A stretch of DNA of 64,000 nucleotides from Pseudolactococcus chungangensis CAU 28 = DSM 22330 (GCF_002441885.1 NZ_JXJT01000001.1:18467-82466); one strand, 5' to 3'; positions 16,439 through 26,898 are shown, counted from the first letter of the stretch. The notes: generated by a model from the sequence alone, not told the origin. Made by a program: numbers and translations.

Positions 16439-17581
16439 ATGATATATTTTGATAATTCAGCGACAACAGCGATTGACCCCACCGTCCTGAAAACATATAC
16501 AGACGTTACCACAAAAATAATGGGTAATCCGTCTAGCTTGCATAATTTAGGGACAGTTGCTGGGCGAATGCTAGAGGCATCTCGCAAACAAATTGCCGAC
16601 CTACTCGGCAAATCAGCATCGGAAATTTACTTTACCTCAGGCGGTACAGAAGGTGACAACTGGATCCTAAAGGGTGTGGCATTTGAAAAACGTGTCTATG
16701 GAAACCATATCATCGTCTCAAGTGTTGAGCATCCTGCGGTCAAAGCATCAGCCGAATGGCTTGCGACACAAGGCTTTGAAGTGGATTTTGCCCCTGTTGA
16801 TAGCCATGGTTTTGTCAAACTTGATGCCTTAGCAGCTTTAATCAAAAAAGAGACGATTTTAGTCTCAGTTATGGCTGTTAATAACGAGATTGGCACCATT
16901 GAGCCAATTCATCAGATTGCGGACTTGTTAGCGGATAAACCAACGATTTCTTTTCATGTGGATGCGGTACAGGCTGTTGGTAAGTTAGATGTGTCGGAGT
17001 TTTTGCCTGAACGTGTTGATTTTGCAACTTTTTCAGCGCATAAGTTTCATGGTCCTCGCGGTGTTGGTTTTGTCTATATTAAAAAAGGTAAAAAACTGCA
17101 ACCCTTATTAACAGGTGGTGGTCAAGAAAATAATCAACGCTCAACGACGGAAAATGTGGCGGGTATTGCAGCGACAGCTAAGGCTTTACGTATGGTGCTG
17201 ACAGATTCAGAGGCTAAACTTACGAAATTGGCGGCGATGAAAGAAGTCTTATTGACGGCACTGGCTGAATATTCGGATGTTGTCGTCTTTAGTCAGCGAG
17301 ATAACTTTGTACCTCATATCATTACTTTTGGACTCAAAGGTGTCCGTGGTGAAGTGTTAGTACATGGGTTTGAAGCACATGAGATTTACATATCAACGAC
17401 AAGTGCCTGCTCGTCTAAGGTGGGTCTAGCGTCTAGTACCTTAACAGCGATGCACGTGTCACCTAAACTTGCGACATCCGCTGTTCGCATTTCCTTAGAC
17501 GAGACCAATAACATGGTAGAAATCGAGCAATTTTTGACGATTTTCAAACAACTCCATGCCAAATTCCAAAAAATACAATAA
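16439..17581 (+). CDS. Cysteine desulfurase (NifS/IscS family), thiI partner
   Basis: This PLP enzyme removes sulfur from cysteine as a protein persulfide. The PLP lysine is Lys202 in SAHKFHG and the catalytic Cys324 lies on the flexible loop TTSACSSKVG. It is 380 residues long and lacks the C-terminal IscU-docking tail of housekeeping IscS. The thiI gene follows in the same direction, as with the NifZ-ThiI pair of Bacillus subtilis, so its main job is probably to supply sulfur for 4-thiouridine in tRNA. The start ATG 16439 has AAAGGAAG six bases upstream. Confidence 0.92.
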   Translation: MIYFDNSATTAIDPTVLKTYTDVTTKIMGNPSSLHNLGTVAGRMLEASRKQIADLLGKSASEIYFTSGGTEGDNWILKGVAFEKRVYGNHIIVSSVEHPAVKASAEWLATQGFEVDFAPVDSHGFVKLDALAALIKKETILVSVMAVNNEIGTIEPIHQIADLLADKPTISFHVDAVQAVGKLDVSEFLPERVDFATFSAHKFHGPRGVGFVYIKKGKKLQPLLTGGGQENNQRSTTENVAGIAATAKALRMVLTDSEAKLTKLAAMKEVLLTALAEYSDVVVFSQRDNFVPHIITFGLKGVRGEVLVHGFEAHEIYISTTSACSSKVGLASSTLTAMHVSPKLATSAVRISLDETNNMVEIEQFLTIFKQLHAKFQKIQ

Positions 17582-17669
17582 AATATAGAGATACTTTTTC
17601 GCTAGGTAGGTGAGGGTATCGGGCATCTTTCGCTAGTGTTAGGCGAGGGATTTTAAATAGAAAGTGACT

Positions 17670-18893
17670 ATGACAAATTTAAATTATTCAGAAATTATGG
17701 TTCGCTACGGTGAGCTGTCGACTAAGGGCAAAAATCGGATGCGTTTTATCAGTCGTTTGGCTCAAAATATCCGAGAGGTTTTGACAGAATTTCCGACGAT
17801 TTCGGTTAAGGGTGAGCGAGACCGTGCGCATATCTATCTTAATGGTGCAGCCTATGCGCCTTTGGCTGAGAAATTAGTCAAGGTGTTTGGTATTCAGAAT
17901 TTTTCGCCTGCGATTAAAGTGGACAAAAATATGCCAGCAATTGAAGCAGCAGTGGCAACCTTGATGAAAAATGTGTATCAAGAAGGCATGACGTTTAAAA
18001 TTACGGCTAAGCGTTCTGACCATGATTTTGAGTTAGATAGTACAGAGTTAAATCGTGAGTTGGGGCATACGGTTATTATGGCAGTGCCACATGCGAAAGT
18101 ACAGATGAAAAAGCCTGATATTGATTTACGGGTTGAAATTCGTCCTGACTTCGCTTATCTGAGCTATGAAACGATTAAAGGTGCGGGCGGCTTACCTGTC
18201 GGTACTGCTGGTAAAGGGATGCTGATGTTGTCTGGTGGGATTGACTCGCCAGTTGCGGGCTATTTAGCGCTTAAACGTGGCGTTGAAATTGAGGCGGTTC
18301 ATTTTGCTAGCCCACCTTATACGAGTCCTGGTGCGCTCAAAAAAGCAAAAGACTTAGCCAGTAAGTTAACAGTTTTTGGCGGTGATATTCAATTTATCGA
18401 AGTGCCATTTACTGAGATTCAAGAAGAAATCAAAGAAAAAGTACCGATGCCTTATTTGATGACAGTAACGCGTCGTTTCATGATGCGTATCGTTGATGAG
18501 ATTCGGGCTCGTCGTCATGGTCAAGTCATCATCAATGGTGAAAGTCTAGGTCAAGTGGCTAGCCAAACACTAGGCTCAATGACAGCTATCAATGCAGTCA
18601 CTACAACGCCAGTCATTCGACCAGTTGTGACTATGGATAAATTAGAAATTATCGAATTAGCTGAGAAGATTGATACGTTTAATATTTCGATTCAACCCTT
18701 CGAAGATTGTTGTACGATTTTTGCACCACCACAACCTAAGACCAACCCTAAGCTCGAAAATGCTGAAAAATTTGAAGCGCGTATGGCTATTGATGATTTG
18801 GTACAACGAGCGGTTGACGGCATAATGGTCAGCCAAATTACTGGTGAGGCACAAGTCGATGATTTAGAAGTAGTTATTCAAGATTTATTATAG
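17670..18893 (+). CDS. thiI: tRNA 4-thiouridine synthase ThiI
   Basis: The protein has an N-terminal ferredoxin-like plus THUMP region (residues about 1-165) and a PP-loop adenylation domain with [11 protein letters not shown]. The C-terminal rhodanese domain of the enteric enzyme is absent, as is normal in Firmicutes. It makes s4U8 in tRNA using sulfur from the desulfurase encoded upstream. A GTG at 17664 is in frame, but ATG 17670 ([22 protein letters not shown]) fits the family start. The SD is weak. The 88-bp gap before it contains two short TTTCGCTAG repeats. Confidence 0.94.
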   Translation: MTNLNYSEIMVRYGELSTKGKNRMRFISRLAQNIREVLTEFPTISVKGERDRAHIYLNGAAYAPLAEKLVKVFGIQNFSPAIKVDKNMPAIEAAVATLMKNVYQEGMTFKITAKRSDHDFELDSTELNRELGHTVIMAVPHAKVQMKKPDIDLRVEIRPDFAYLSYETIKGAGGLPVGTAGKGMLMLSGGIDSPVAGYLALKRGVEIEAVHFASPPYTSPGALKKAKDLASKLTVFGGDIQFIEVPFTEIQEEIKEKVPMPYLMTVTRRFMMRIVDEIRARRHGQVIINGESLGQVASQTLGSMTAINAVTTTPVIRPVVTMDKLEIIELAEKIDTFNISIQPFEDCCTIFAPPQPKTNPKLENAEKFEARMAIDDLVQRAVDGIMVSQITGEAQVDDLEVVIQDLL

Positions 18894-18909
18894 AAAAGGG
18901 AAGTTGCCT

Positions 18910-20319
18910 ATGTTTAGTAAAGGAAAATTTCCAGGGCTATTAGCACTTGGTATTTTTACGTTTATGTCAACCCTTGATGGGTCAATTGTTAACATTGCCC
19001 TGCCAAGTATGGCACGTGAAATGCACCTTGATATGGGGCAAGTGACTTGGTCAGTGACCATTTATTTAGTCGTTATATCAGGTTTAATTCTGTTATTTGG
19101 TAGACTTGGTGACTTAGTTGGAAAAACAAAAATTTTTAGCATTGGTAGTTTGATTTTCACCCTAGGCTCACTACTCGCAGGGATTAATCTAGGACTACAT
19201 TTTCTACTCTTTTCAAGGATTGTACAAGCTGTTGGGGCATCTATGACCATGTCTAATAGTTTTGGGATTACTAGTCAACTCTTTGAGCCGACTTTGAGAG
19301 CTAGAGCTATGAGTATCATGTCTATGTTTGTGAGTTTAGGGGCAATTGCAGGTCCTGCAATCGGCGGCTTTATCTTACAGTTTGCGAGTTGGTCGTACAT
19401 CTTCTGGATTAATGTACCTTTAGGCGTCGTTGCCTATCTCATTGGTAGAAAAGCCTTGCCGGAAGATCCTGGCTCAGGTAGTGTGAAAGATGCCGATTTA
19501 CTTGGGGCAACACAGATGTTTCTAACGATTGTCGCGTTCTTCATCGCAGTCAGTCTAGGACAAGCTCAAGGTTTCATGACGCTGTCGGTCATCCTAAGTT
19601 TTGCTGCCATGATTGCACTTTTTGCTTGGTTTATTCATACAGAAAAAACAGTCGAAAAACCTTTGCTGAACCTCAATATTTTCAGCAGTAAACTCTTTAG
19701 TATGAGCGTTTTGACGAGCATGACAATGTTCACAGCGGGTAGTTTTGTCAACATCATCATGCCATTCTATCTGCAAGATTATAGAGGTGCTGCCGCTGGT
19801 TTTGCAGGAATGGTGATGATGGCCTATCCTGTGGGAATGTTCATTTTTAGTCCGATTGCGGGTGTTTTGTCAGATAAATTTGATAAAGAAATCATCACTT
19901 TCTTTGCCATCTCTGGTGTATTGATTGTGCAGCTGGGCTATCTCATGATTGGTAAGCTGACAGTTTTGCCAGTTGTAATGCTGATCTTGTTCTGTCATGG
20001 TGGCAGTGTCGGCTTTTTCCAAAGTCCTAACAATGCTTTGGTCATGTCAACGGTGGAAACGAAGTATCTGGGAATTGCAGGATCAGTCAATGCCTTGGGA
20101 CGAAACCTTGGCTTTGTATTAGGAACAACCTTAGCGACAACGGTTTTATTTGTTGCCATGTCCAATCAAATCGGTCACCGTGTTTCGGGTTATGTCAAAT
20201 CACAGCCTGAGGTCTTTCTCCACGGTATGCACATTGCCTTTTATGTGGCTTTAGCACTGATTGTATTTGCTTGGAGCTTGTCAGGTTATCGTTTACTCAC
20301 ACGGAAAAAATCTGCTTGA
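18910..20319 (+). CDS. MFS multidrug exporter, DHA2 (14-helix) type
   Basis: The protein has about 14 hydrophobic helices over 469 residues. Motif A-like GRLGDLVGKTKIF follows helix 2 and the antiporter motif C-like GPAIGGFIL lies in helix 5. Both are typical of proton-coupled drug exporters of the EmrB/QacA group. The substrate cannot be told. AAGGGAAG lies eight bases before ATG 18910; TTG 18904 is in frame but would overlap the SD. It follows thiI by 16 bp, so some co-transcription is possible. Confidence 0.88.
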   Translation: MFSKGKFPGLLALGIFTFMSTLDGSIVNIALPSMAREMHLDMGQVTWSVTIYLVVISGLILLFGRLGDLVGKTKIFSIGSLIFTLGSLLAGINLGLHFLLFSRIVQAVGASMTMSNSFGITSQLFEPTLRARAMSIMSMFVSLGAIAGPAIGGFILQFASWSYIFWINVPLGVVAYLIGRKALPEDPGSGSVKDADLLGATQMFLTIVAFFIAVSLGQAQGFMTLSVILSFAAMIALFAWFIHTEKTVEKPLLNLNIFSSKLFSMSVLTSMTMFTAGSFVNIIMPFYLQDYRGAAAGFAGMVMMAYPVGMFIFSPIAGVLSDKFDKEIITFFAISGVLIVQLGYLMIGKLTVLPVVMLILFCHGGSVGFFQSPNNALVMSTVETKYLGIAGSVNALGRNLGFVLGTTLATTVLFVAMSNQIGHRVSGYVKSQPEVFLHGMHIAFYVALALIVFAWSLSGYRLLTRKKSA

Positions 20320-20357
20320 TCAATGAGAAAGTTGAAAACTATCAGATTTGATGCGTA

Positions 20358-20486
20358 TTGTTCCAGTCTATTTTTTATTTGATTAGAAAAGTGGTTAACC
20401 TCTTGATTGGTATCCTATTAGTTGCTTTGGTTAGCTTGCTTTCTTGGTTCAAATTTGGAAAGAAGTTTGCGAAAAACATGAAATAA
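20358..20486 (+). pseudogene. Possible small membrane peptide or gene remnant
   Basis: A 42-codon frame starting at TTG encodes one strong membrane helix (LLIGILLVALVSLLSW) followed by a basic tail (FKFGKKFAKNMK). It has no convincing SD. It may be a short real protein, but the lack of a start signal and its place in a decayed-looking 400-bp gap make a remnant more likely. I see nothing else coding between 20320 and 20570. Confidence 0.25.
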
Positions 20487-20570
20487 CAGCTTAAACAAGT
20501 CTAGAAAAGCAGACTGAGAGAAAGCTCAAAAAGAGAAAATTGGGGCTGTGATAAAAGTCTTGAAAACAGA

Positions 20571-20620
20571 AAAACGCTTGAACCTTGTTTGTAAAAAAAC
20601 TTGGTTTCATGCGTTTTTTT
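20571..20620. terminator. Bidirectional terminator between the MFS gene and tyrS
   Basis: AAAACGCTTGAACC pairs with GGTTTCATGCGTTTT around a loop of about 20 bases, with T runs on both strands. Confidence 0.75.
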
Positions 20621-20717
20621 TGTATTTCAGAATCAGGTAACCTTAACTCCTAGACTCTTCTTTTATTGTTTGTCTCCACTTTTTCTATGTATGTTTAGTG
20701 GAGGTTGGTTATACCGA

Positions 20718-21971
20718 TCAGTAATTCACAATCGTGTATTTTTTCTTACCACGGCGAATCACCGTGAGTTCGCCTTCAAGTTTATCCGCATCAGTCAACA
20801 TATAATCAAGCTCAGTTTGACGTTCCCCATTGAGGTAAATCGCGCCATTGGTAATGTCTTCACGCGCTTGACGACGACTTGGAGAGATTTTGGCATCAAC
20901 AAGTAGATTAACCAAGTTACCATCAAAATCACTGGCAACTGTATAGCTAGGCACATCTTTCAAGCCAGCTTTGATGTCTTTGACTGATAAGGCTTTGATA
21001 TGACCTGCAAAAAGTTGCTCTGAGATATTCACTGCTTGCGCATAGGCAGCTTCGCCGTGAACCAAAGTCACGACTTCTTTAGCTAATGTTTTTTGAGCTA
21101 AACGTTCATGTGGTGCAGCCTCAAACGCTTTGGCAATGGTATCAATCTCATCAAGGGATAAGAAAGTAAAGATTTTCAAGAATTTCACAGCGTCGGCATC
21201 AGCGATATTGAGCCAGAATTGGTAAAATTCATAGGGTGATGTTTTATCGGCATCAAGCCAGACGGCATTGCCCTCAGACTTTCCGAATTTTTTACCGGTT
21301 GAATCGGTGATCAGCGGTACTGTAATGACATGGGTTTCATTACCTGACTTTTTACGAATTAAATCAGTCCCAGCTACCATGTTTCCCCATTGGTCAGAGC
21401 CACCGATTTGGAGGTTAACCCCGTGACTTTCATTGAGTTGGTAGAAATCATAGCCTTGGAGAATTTGGTAGGCAAACTCAGTATATGAAATGCCGGTTTC
21501 AATTCTTTTTTTGACAGATTCCTTGCTCATCATGTAGTTGATGGTGTAGTACTTGCCGACATCACGCAAAAATTCAAGGACGTTCATGTTGGCGAACCAG
21601 TCGTAGTTATTGACCACGATGGCAGCGTTTTCGCCCTCAAAACTTAGAAAACGTGATAACTGTTGCTTAATCGACTTAGACCACTCTGCCACGGTGTCAG
21701 TGGTTTGGAGTGAGCGCTCAGCATCTTTAAATGACGGGTCGCCAATCATTCCAGTCGCCCCACCAACGAGTGCCACAGGATGATGCCCAGCAAGCTGCAA
21801 GCGACGCATATTTAGGATAGGCACCAAATGCCCCAAATGGAGCGAATCTGCAGTTGGGTCATAACCCGTGTAAAAGCTAACAGAAGTTTCTGTCAAGGCT
21901 TTGACTAGCGCTGATTCATCTGTCGTTTGAAAAATCAAACCACGTGCTTTGAGTTCTTCGAAGATATTCAT
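20718..21971 (-). CDS. tyrS: Tyrosyl-tRNA synthetase
   Basis: This class I aminoacyl-tRNA synthetase has a HIGH-type signature in HLGHL and KMSKS as KFGKS. The tyrosine-binding [12 protein letters not shown] is present and an S4-like RNA-binding domain fills about the last 70 residues ([18 protein letters not shown]). The 417-residue length is normal. ATG 21971 follows AAGGAC; an upstream in-frame TTG adds two residues and is less likely. No T-box core is visible upstream, which is unusual for a Firmicute tyrS. Confidence 0.96.
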   Translation of the reverse strand: MNIFEELKARGLIFQTTDESALVKALTETSVSFYTGYDPTADSLHLGHLVPILNMRRLQLAGHHPVALVGGATGMIGDPSFKDAERSLQTTDTVAEWSKSIKQQLSRFLSFEGENAAIVVNNYDWFANMNVLEFLRDVGKYYTINYMMSKESVKKRIETGISYTEFAYQILQGYDFYQLNESHGVNLQIGGSDQWGNMVAGTDLIRKKSGNETHVITVPLITDSTGKKFGKSEGNAVWLDADKTSPYEFYQFWLNIADADAVKFLKIFTFLSLDEIDTIAKAFEAAPHERLAQKTLAKEVVTLVHGEAAYAQAVNISEQLFAGHIKALSVKDIKAGLKDVPSYTVASDFDGNLVNLLVDAKISPSRRQAREDITNGAIYLNGERQTELDYMLTDADKLEGELTVIRRGKKKYTIVNY

Positions 21972-22361
21972 GTTCAATCGTCCTTACTTTAGAGGTTGTC
22001 CTTACTTGCTGCCGGTACATGGTAGCAGATAATACTTTATATGTGTTATTTTATTATACTGATTTGAGTATAATGTATCGTGACATAGCCACAGAGGATA
22101 AAGTGTTAAAAATACCATATTGAAAGCTGGGCAGACATAGTGTCACCTCAATTAGCTAAATTTTTATAAATTAAGTCTATTATATCAAAAAAATCAAGAT
22201 ATTTTAAGGCGTGAGTCTATATTTTAACAGATATCGTCGGTGATTTACTAAATTAAAACTTGTCGGATAAGTATCTGAAATGCCTGATCTGATACTGAGT
22301 TTACGAAAGTGTAAGTCAAAGCTACTAATTGATTAGTTTTTGGATTTGTCAGATTTTATTT

Positions 22362-22569
22362 ATGCCTATACCAGCTATCTTGCTAACCTCTAAGGTAGAG
22401 CTGATTAATTCTATCTTTGGGACTTTATTTTTAGGTCGATATGCCATGTGGGTGTATGATGGCTAGTCAAGATATGACATTTATCATCAAATGGATTTTT
22501 TATATTCTCTATCCAATTCACATTATCTGCTGTACCTCTTGTCTACTTTGCTTTTTTATAACCAGTTAA
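22362..22569 (+). pseudogene. Probable TraX-like membrane protein remnant
   Basis: The 700-bp gap between tyrS and the PBP gene has no intact gene. Within it, ATG 22362 gives 34 residues of hydrophobic sequence (AILLTSKVELINSIFGTLFL) and a second frame at 22474-22569 gives KWIFYILYPIHIICC. The FY-x2-YP-x-H pattern is typical of the last helices of TraX-family membrane proteins. Frame changes and the lack of SD sites indicate a decayed gene. The rest of the gap (21980-22360 and 22570-22660) shows no gene that I can support. Confidence 0.3.
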
Positions 22570-22662
22570 TGCGTAGATTATTGCTAGATACAAAAGAGAG
22601 GGAATCCCTATGTCTAAAGGCTTGTAGGGCATATAGTAGTAGGTAAAAGAAAAAAGTTGTGA

Positions 22663-22668
22663 TATAAT
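22663..22668 (+). promoter_or_regulatory. -10 element directly in front of the class A PBP start codon
   Basis: A perfect TATAAT ends six bases before ATG 22675, so transcription would begin at or next to the start codon. There is no SD. The spaced -35 (TAGGTA) is poor. Confidence 0.55.
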
Positions 22669-22674
22669 AAAGCT

Positions 22675-25116
22675 ATGACTAGAGAATTTTCCGATAAAGA
22701 ACGTGAGGCGCTACAGCATCGCATTGAAGCTAAAAAAGCGAAACGTAACGAAAAAAATAAAAACAAAAATAAAAAAAGTCCTTCCGATGGTAAAACTATT
22801 CTAGAGACGACTTTTATAGTTGTCAGAGGTTTGGGTGTCGTTTTTGCGACGATTTTGAGTCTTGGTATTATTTTTAGTGCCGCGACAGGAACGGGTTATT
22901 TAGTGAGCTTGATTTCAGACGTCAAAGTACCGTCAAGCAAAGTATTGACTGAAAAAATCAATACCATTCCTGAGGCATCTGTGATGACTTATAGCAATGG
23001 TCAGTCAATTTCTGATATTTCGAGTGATTTAATCAGAACAAAAGTGTCAAGTGATCAGATGGCACAAACAGTAAAGAATGCCTTGATTGCAACAGAAGAT
23101 GAAAATTTTGAACATCATAAAGGCGTGGTACCCAAGGCTTTCTTCAGAGCAATTTTGGGAGAATCAATGGGAGGGTCGTCTTCAGGTGGCTCAACGATTA
23201 CTCAACAGTTGATAAAGCAACAAGTCCTTGGAGATTCACCAACTTTTAAGCGCAAAGCCACAGAGATGGTATATGCGTTAGAGCTTGAAAAACATTTTAC
23301 CAAGGATGAAATCTTAACAGACTATCTAAATGTCTCACCTTTTGGTCGTAATAATAAAGGTCAAAATATTGCAGGTGTTGAAGAGGCAGCTAAAGGAATT
23401 TTTGGCAAGTCAGCTAAAGACTTGACGATTCCAGAAGCAGCTTTTATCGCAGGTTTACCACAGAGTCCTATTGTTTATACACCTTATGGTGCAGATGGCA
23501 ATCTTAAATCTAAGGAAAATATGCAATATGGCTTAGATAGACAAAAAGATGTTCTCTTTAACCTTTATAGAAATGGTTATATCTCTAAAAAAGAGTATGA
23601 AGCTTATAAAGCCTATGATATTTCGACTGAATTCATTGCGCCGGCAACAGCCGAAACAGCAAGTCATGGTTATTTATATCACGTGGTCTATAATGAAGCC
23701 TTTGATAAAGTCTATGATTATTTGATTAAGACAGACAAAGTTTCTGAAGCTGAACAAGGTAATGATGTGATTAAAGAAACCTACCAAAAAATGGCAGAGC
23801 AAAAATTGCAACAAGGTGGCTTTACAATCACTGCAACCATTGACCAAGGGATTTATCAAGCCATGCAGACAGCTGTCGCAAATTATGGCTATCTCTTGCA
23901 AGACGGCACAGGTGAAAATCAGACGGGGAATGTCCTCATGGACAATAAAACTGGCGCTGTTCTTGGCTTTGTGGGTGGTCTGGATTATAATAGTAACCAA
24001 AACAACCATGCTTTTGATACGCACCGCGACCCTGGCTCATCTATCAAACCAATCGTGGCTTATGGGCCAGCGATTGATATGGGATTGATGGGAAGCGCAA
24101 GTCGCTTGTCAAATTATCCAACGAAGTTTGCTAGTGGTGAGCCGATTATGCATGATACATCAGCTGGGACACAAGAAATGATGACTTTGCAAGATGCATT
24201 GGATACCTCTTGGAATATTCCGGCCTACTGGACGTATCAGACCATTCTTAAATCTGGCAATTCGGTTAAACCTTACATGAGTAAGATGAACTACCAAGTT
24301 AAAAATTATCAATATGAGTCTCTGCCCTTAGGTGGTGGTTTAGATCCAACTGTTGTGCAGCATACAAACGGCTACCAAACCTTGCTGAATGGTGGCCAAT
24401 ACGACCCTTATTATGTGATCGATAGTATCAAAGACGGCAATGGTAAGGAGATTTATAAACATCAAAGTCAACCCGTTCAGGTCTATTCAAAAGCAACCTC
24501 ATCTATCATGGCAGAGCTTTTAAAGGGACCGATTAAGTCACAGAAAACAACGACTTTTTATGGTCAGTTGTCTAACTTGAATTCAACGTTAGCGGGTGCT
24601 GATTGGGTAGGTAAAACCGGGACATCAAACGACTTTGTCGATGCTTGGCTTATGGTTGCAACGCCCGCAGTAACGCTCAGTTCTTGGGTCGGTCACGATA
24701 ATAATACGCCAATGGCTGCGATGACGGGTTATAACAATAACTCACAATATGTTGCCCAACTAGCCAATAGTATTTATCAAGCTAATCCAGATGTGTTTGG
24801 TATTGCGCAACGGTTTACACTTGATCCATCAGTGACAAAATCAACAGTCTTGACAGCAACAGGTGAAAAACCAGGTACATTCACAGGTGGAGGCTACACG
24901 AACTTTACATTATCAGGACCCACGACGACATCTTATTGGGCTAAACCAGAAGGTGCACCGACGACGCAATATAAATTTGCGATTGGTGGTAGTGATAGTG
25001 ACTATGCTGATGCTTGGACAAAAATTTTAGGTAGTAATACTGGTAATAATGCCAATAATAACGCTGGTAACACCACGAGCAGTAGTACTGATAATGCAAA
25101 TAAGAAGAAACCGTAA
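22675..25116 (+). CDS. Class A penicillin-binding protein (PBP1b-type)
   Basis: This bifunctional peptidoglycan synthase has a cytoplasmic Lys/Asn-rich tail (residues 1-40) and one membrane helix (about 45-75). The GT51 glycosyltransferase domain shows EDENFEHHKG, GGSTITQQ and RKATEM; the transpeptidase domain has Ser455-x-x-Lys458 in GSSIKP, the SWN triad and KTGTS. It ends in a low-complexity Asn/Thr/Ser tail. Placement opposite tyrS matches the PBP1b gene of streptococci. The start is fixed at 22675 because no other Met occurs before the membrane helix. The mRNA may be leaderless (see finding). Confidence 0.93.
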   Translation: MTREFSDKEREALQHRIEAKKAKRNEKNKNKNKKSPSDGKTILETTFIVVRGLGVVFATILSLGIIFSAATGTGYLVSLISDVKVPSSKVLTEKINTIPEASVMTYSNGQSISDISSDLIRTKVSSDQMAQTVKNALIATEDENFEHHKGVVPKAFFRAILGESMGGSSSGGSTITQQLIKQQVLGDSPTFKRKATEMVYALELEKHFTKDEILTDYLNVSPFGRNNKGQNIAGVEEAAKGIFGKSAKDLTIPEAAFIAGLPQSPIVYTPYGADGNLKSKENMQYGLDRQKDVLFNLYRNGYISKKEYEAYKAYDISTEFIAPATAETASHGYLYHVVYNEAFDKVYDYLIKTDKVSEAEQGNDVIKETYQKMAEQKLQQGGFTITATIDQGIYQAMQTAVANYGYLLQDGTGENQTGNVLMDNKTGAVLGFVGGLDYNSNQNNHAFDTHRDPGSSIKPIVAYGPAIDMGLMGSASRLSNYPTKFASGEPIMHDTSAGTQEMMTLQDALDTSWNIPAYWTYQTILKSGNSVKPYMSKMNYQVKNYQYESLPLGGGLDPTVVQHTNGYQTLLNGGQYDPYYVIDSIKDGNGKEIYKHQSQPVQVYSKATSSIMAELLKGPIKSQKTTTFYGQLSNLNSTLAGADWVGKTGTSNDFVDAWLMVATPAVTLSSWVGHDNNTPMAAMTGYNNNSQYVAQLANSIYQANPDVFGIAQRFTLDPSVTKSTVLTATGEKPGTFTGGGYTNFTLSGPTTTSYWAKPEGAPTTQYKFAIGGSDSDYADAWTKILGSNTGNNANNNAGNTTSSSTDNANKKKP

Positions 25117-25145
25117 GGTATAGAGAAATATAGAATAAAAAATAA

Positions 25146-25193
25146 TTAATAAACGTGAATGGCTGAGCCGTTCACGTTTATTAATATTTTTAC
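25146..25193. terminator. Strong bidirectional terminator between the PBP gene and recF
   Basis: An 18-bp stem (TTAATAAACGTGAATGGC / GCCGTTCACGTTTATTAA) with loop TGA is flanked by T-rich tracts on both strands. Confidence 0.9.
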
Positions 25194-25209
25194 AATTTAG
25201 TACTAAGTG

Positions 25210-26319
25210 CTATTCGGTGTCTACTGATGTATCCGATTGTTCTGAAGACACGGTTTGTATCATACCTGAAGTCACTTCAAAAATCGTCATCTTATCAGGC
25301 AAATGCTGCAGATGATCAAGCGTCGTTGTTGTGATGAATGTCTGTGTTTTACCGATAACTAGAGCTAATAAATCGAGTTGTCTTTGGTTATCAAGTTCAC
25401 TCATCACATCGTCTAAGAGTAAAACAGGATAATCACCAGTTTCTTGATGGATGAGCTCAATTTCAGCTAATTTGACAGACAGTGCAGTCGTGCGTTGCTG
25501 ACCTTGAGAACCAAAATTGGAAACATTAATATCATTGATAAAAAATTGTAAGTCATCTCGATGAGGTCCAACAGAAGTTTGGGCACGAAACTGGTCTTTT
25601 TGACGCGCTTGCTTGAGCTCGACTGCAAAGTCAGTCTTGACATTTTGAGCATAAACGATGCGTAATTTTTCTTGACCGTGGCTCAGATGATGGTGCAAGT
25701 CAGCAGAAATCTCAGTGAGACTGGAGATAAATTGTTTGCGATGGTTCATGACTTTTTCGCCATATTCGACCAGCTGGTCATCTAAGACATCCAAAAAATT
25801 AGGGTCAATTTTTGATGCATCGAATTTGAGATAACTGTTGCGCTCTTTGAGTGTTTTATTATAGCGCATCAAATCATAAAGATAAACTGGACGAATCTGG
25901 CCAATTTCCATATCAACAAAACGTCTGCGCACACTAGGTGCACCCTTGATAATCGCCAAATCCTCTGGGGCAAACATGATGACATTCAAATGTCCGACAT
26001 AATCAGCCAGTCGATTTTCCTTGAGATGATTGACTTTGGCAATCCGTCCCTTAGGTGTCAAGGTAATCTCGAGTGGGACAGTTGTATTTTTTTTGATAAT
26101 CGTGCCTGATACCGACATCTCTTTTTGCTCCCAACCAATCAATTCCCGGTCAGTATGCGTTCTGTGGCTACGCGTTAAGGCAAGAAAATAAATGCTTTCA
26201 GCAATATTAGTCTTGCCTTGGGCATTTTTTCCGACGAAAATATTTAAGTTGGGATGAAACGTGAGGTCGAGATGGTTATAATTTCGAAAATTGGAGAGAT
26301 GTAACTCGGAAATAATCAT
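25210..26319 (-). CDS. recF: DNA repair and replication protein RecF
   Basis: This 369-residue SMC-like ATPase helps load RecA at single-strand gaps. The N-terminus is typical (LHLSNFRNY). Walker A is GKNAQGKT, the signature region is FGSQGQQRTTALS and Walker B is VLLLDDVMSELD. It lies six bases after the yaaA stop codon, so the two genes form one operon. In many Firmicutes yaaA-recF sit beside dnaN and gyrB; here they are displaced. Confidence 0.96.
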   Translation of the reverse strand: MIISELHLSNFRNYNHLDLTFHPNLNIFVGKNAQGKTNIAESIYFLALTRSHRTHTDRELIGWEQKEMSVSGTIIKKNTTVPLEITLTPKGRIAKVNHLKENRLADYVGHLNVIMFAPEDLAIIKGAPSVRRRFVDMEIGQIRPVYLYDLMRYNKTLKERNSYLKFDASKIDPNFLDVLDDQLVEYGEKVMNHRKQFISSLTEISADLHHHLSHGQEKLRIVYAQNVKTDFAVELKQARQKDQFRAQTSVGPHRDDLQFFINDINVSNFGSQGQQRTTALSVKLAEIELIHQETGDYPVLLLDDVMSELDNQRQLDLLALVIGKTQTFITTTTLDHLQHLPDKMTIFEVTSGMIQTVSSEQSDTSVDTE

Positions 26320-26325
26320 AGGTAT

Positions 26326-26724
26326 TTATTTAGCACCAGGGAATTTAGGTTTGCTCGTTTTACGTTTATAGTATTGCTCTTTATTGTTAGCAGCTGATTT
26401 TTGACGCATTTCCGTTTTTTTGTTATCGGCGTTGATTTTTTTGACAATGGCTTTGACACGTGCCTCTTCGTCAAGTTCGGCTTGATGTTCCGCAATTTCA
26501 TCTGCTGTCGCTGCGACAATACTAATTTTGAGACCAAAGCCTGGGAATTCAAGCACATCGCCATCAAAAAGTTTTTTACCGCGTCTATTTTCGTATTCAC
26601 CATTGTACAAAACATCGTTGGTTGCTAAGAAATGTTTGGCTGCACCACCTGTTTCAATAATCGCTGCTTCTTTGAGCAACTTACCTAGGGTGATAAATTC
26701 ATCGTATATCGTATAAGTATTCAT
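26326..26724 (-). CDS. yaaA: S4-domain RNA-binding protein YaaA
   Basis: The first 75 residues form an S4-like fold (ITLGKLLKEAAIIETGGAAKHFL, then NGEYENRRGKKLFDGD). After it comes a basic, charged tail of about 55 residues, longer than the compact version in Bacillus. It always neighbours recF and probably binds RNA; its exact role is unknown. GAGG lies just before ATG, and a TAAAAT -10 element ends five bases before the start, so the leader is very short. Confidence 0.88.
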   Translation of the reverse strand: MNTYTIYDEFITLGKLLKEAAIIETGGAAKHFLATNDVLYNGEYENRRGKKLFDGDVLEFPGFGLKISIVAATADEIAEHQAELDEEARVKAIVKKINADNKKTEMRQKSAANNKEQYYKRKTSKPKFPGAK

Positions 26725-26898
26725 ACCTCATTTTAACATAAATTAAGGTCTTTAGGCGTGCAATCGGAATCTTTCGTTAAATGAGCATAACTTGATAGGA
26801 AATAGGGCATGAAAAATCTAGCGATACTGACAATCAGTGCGCTATAAAATTTGTTGAAATCTGCTACTTGATTTGGTGTTCGGATGCCTATATTTTGG

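Noticed and set aside
21972-22080. T-box upstream of tyrS
   Set aside because: The GGTGGTACCGCG core and stem I motifs are not found on the minus strand upstream of tyrS.
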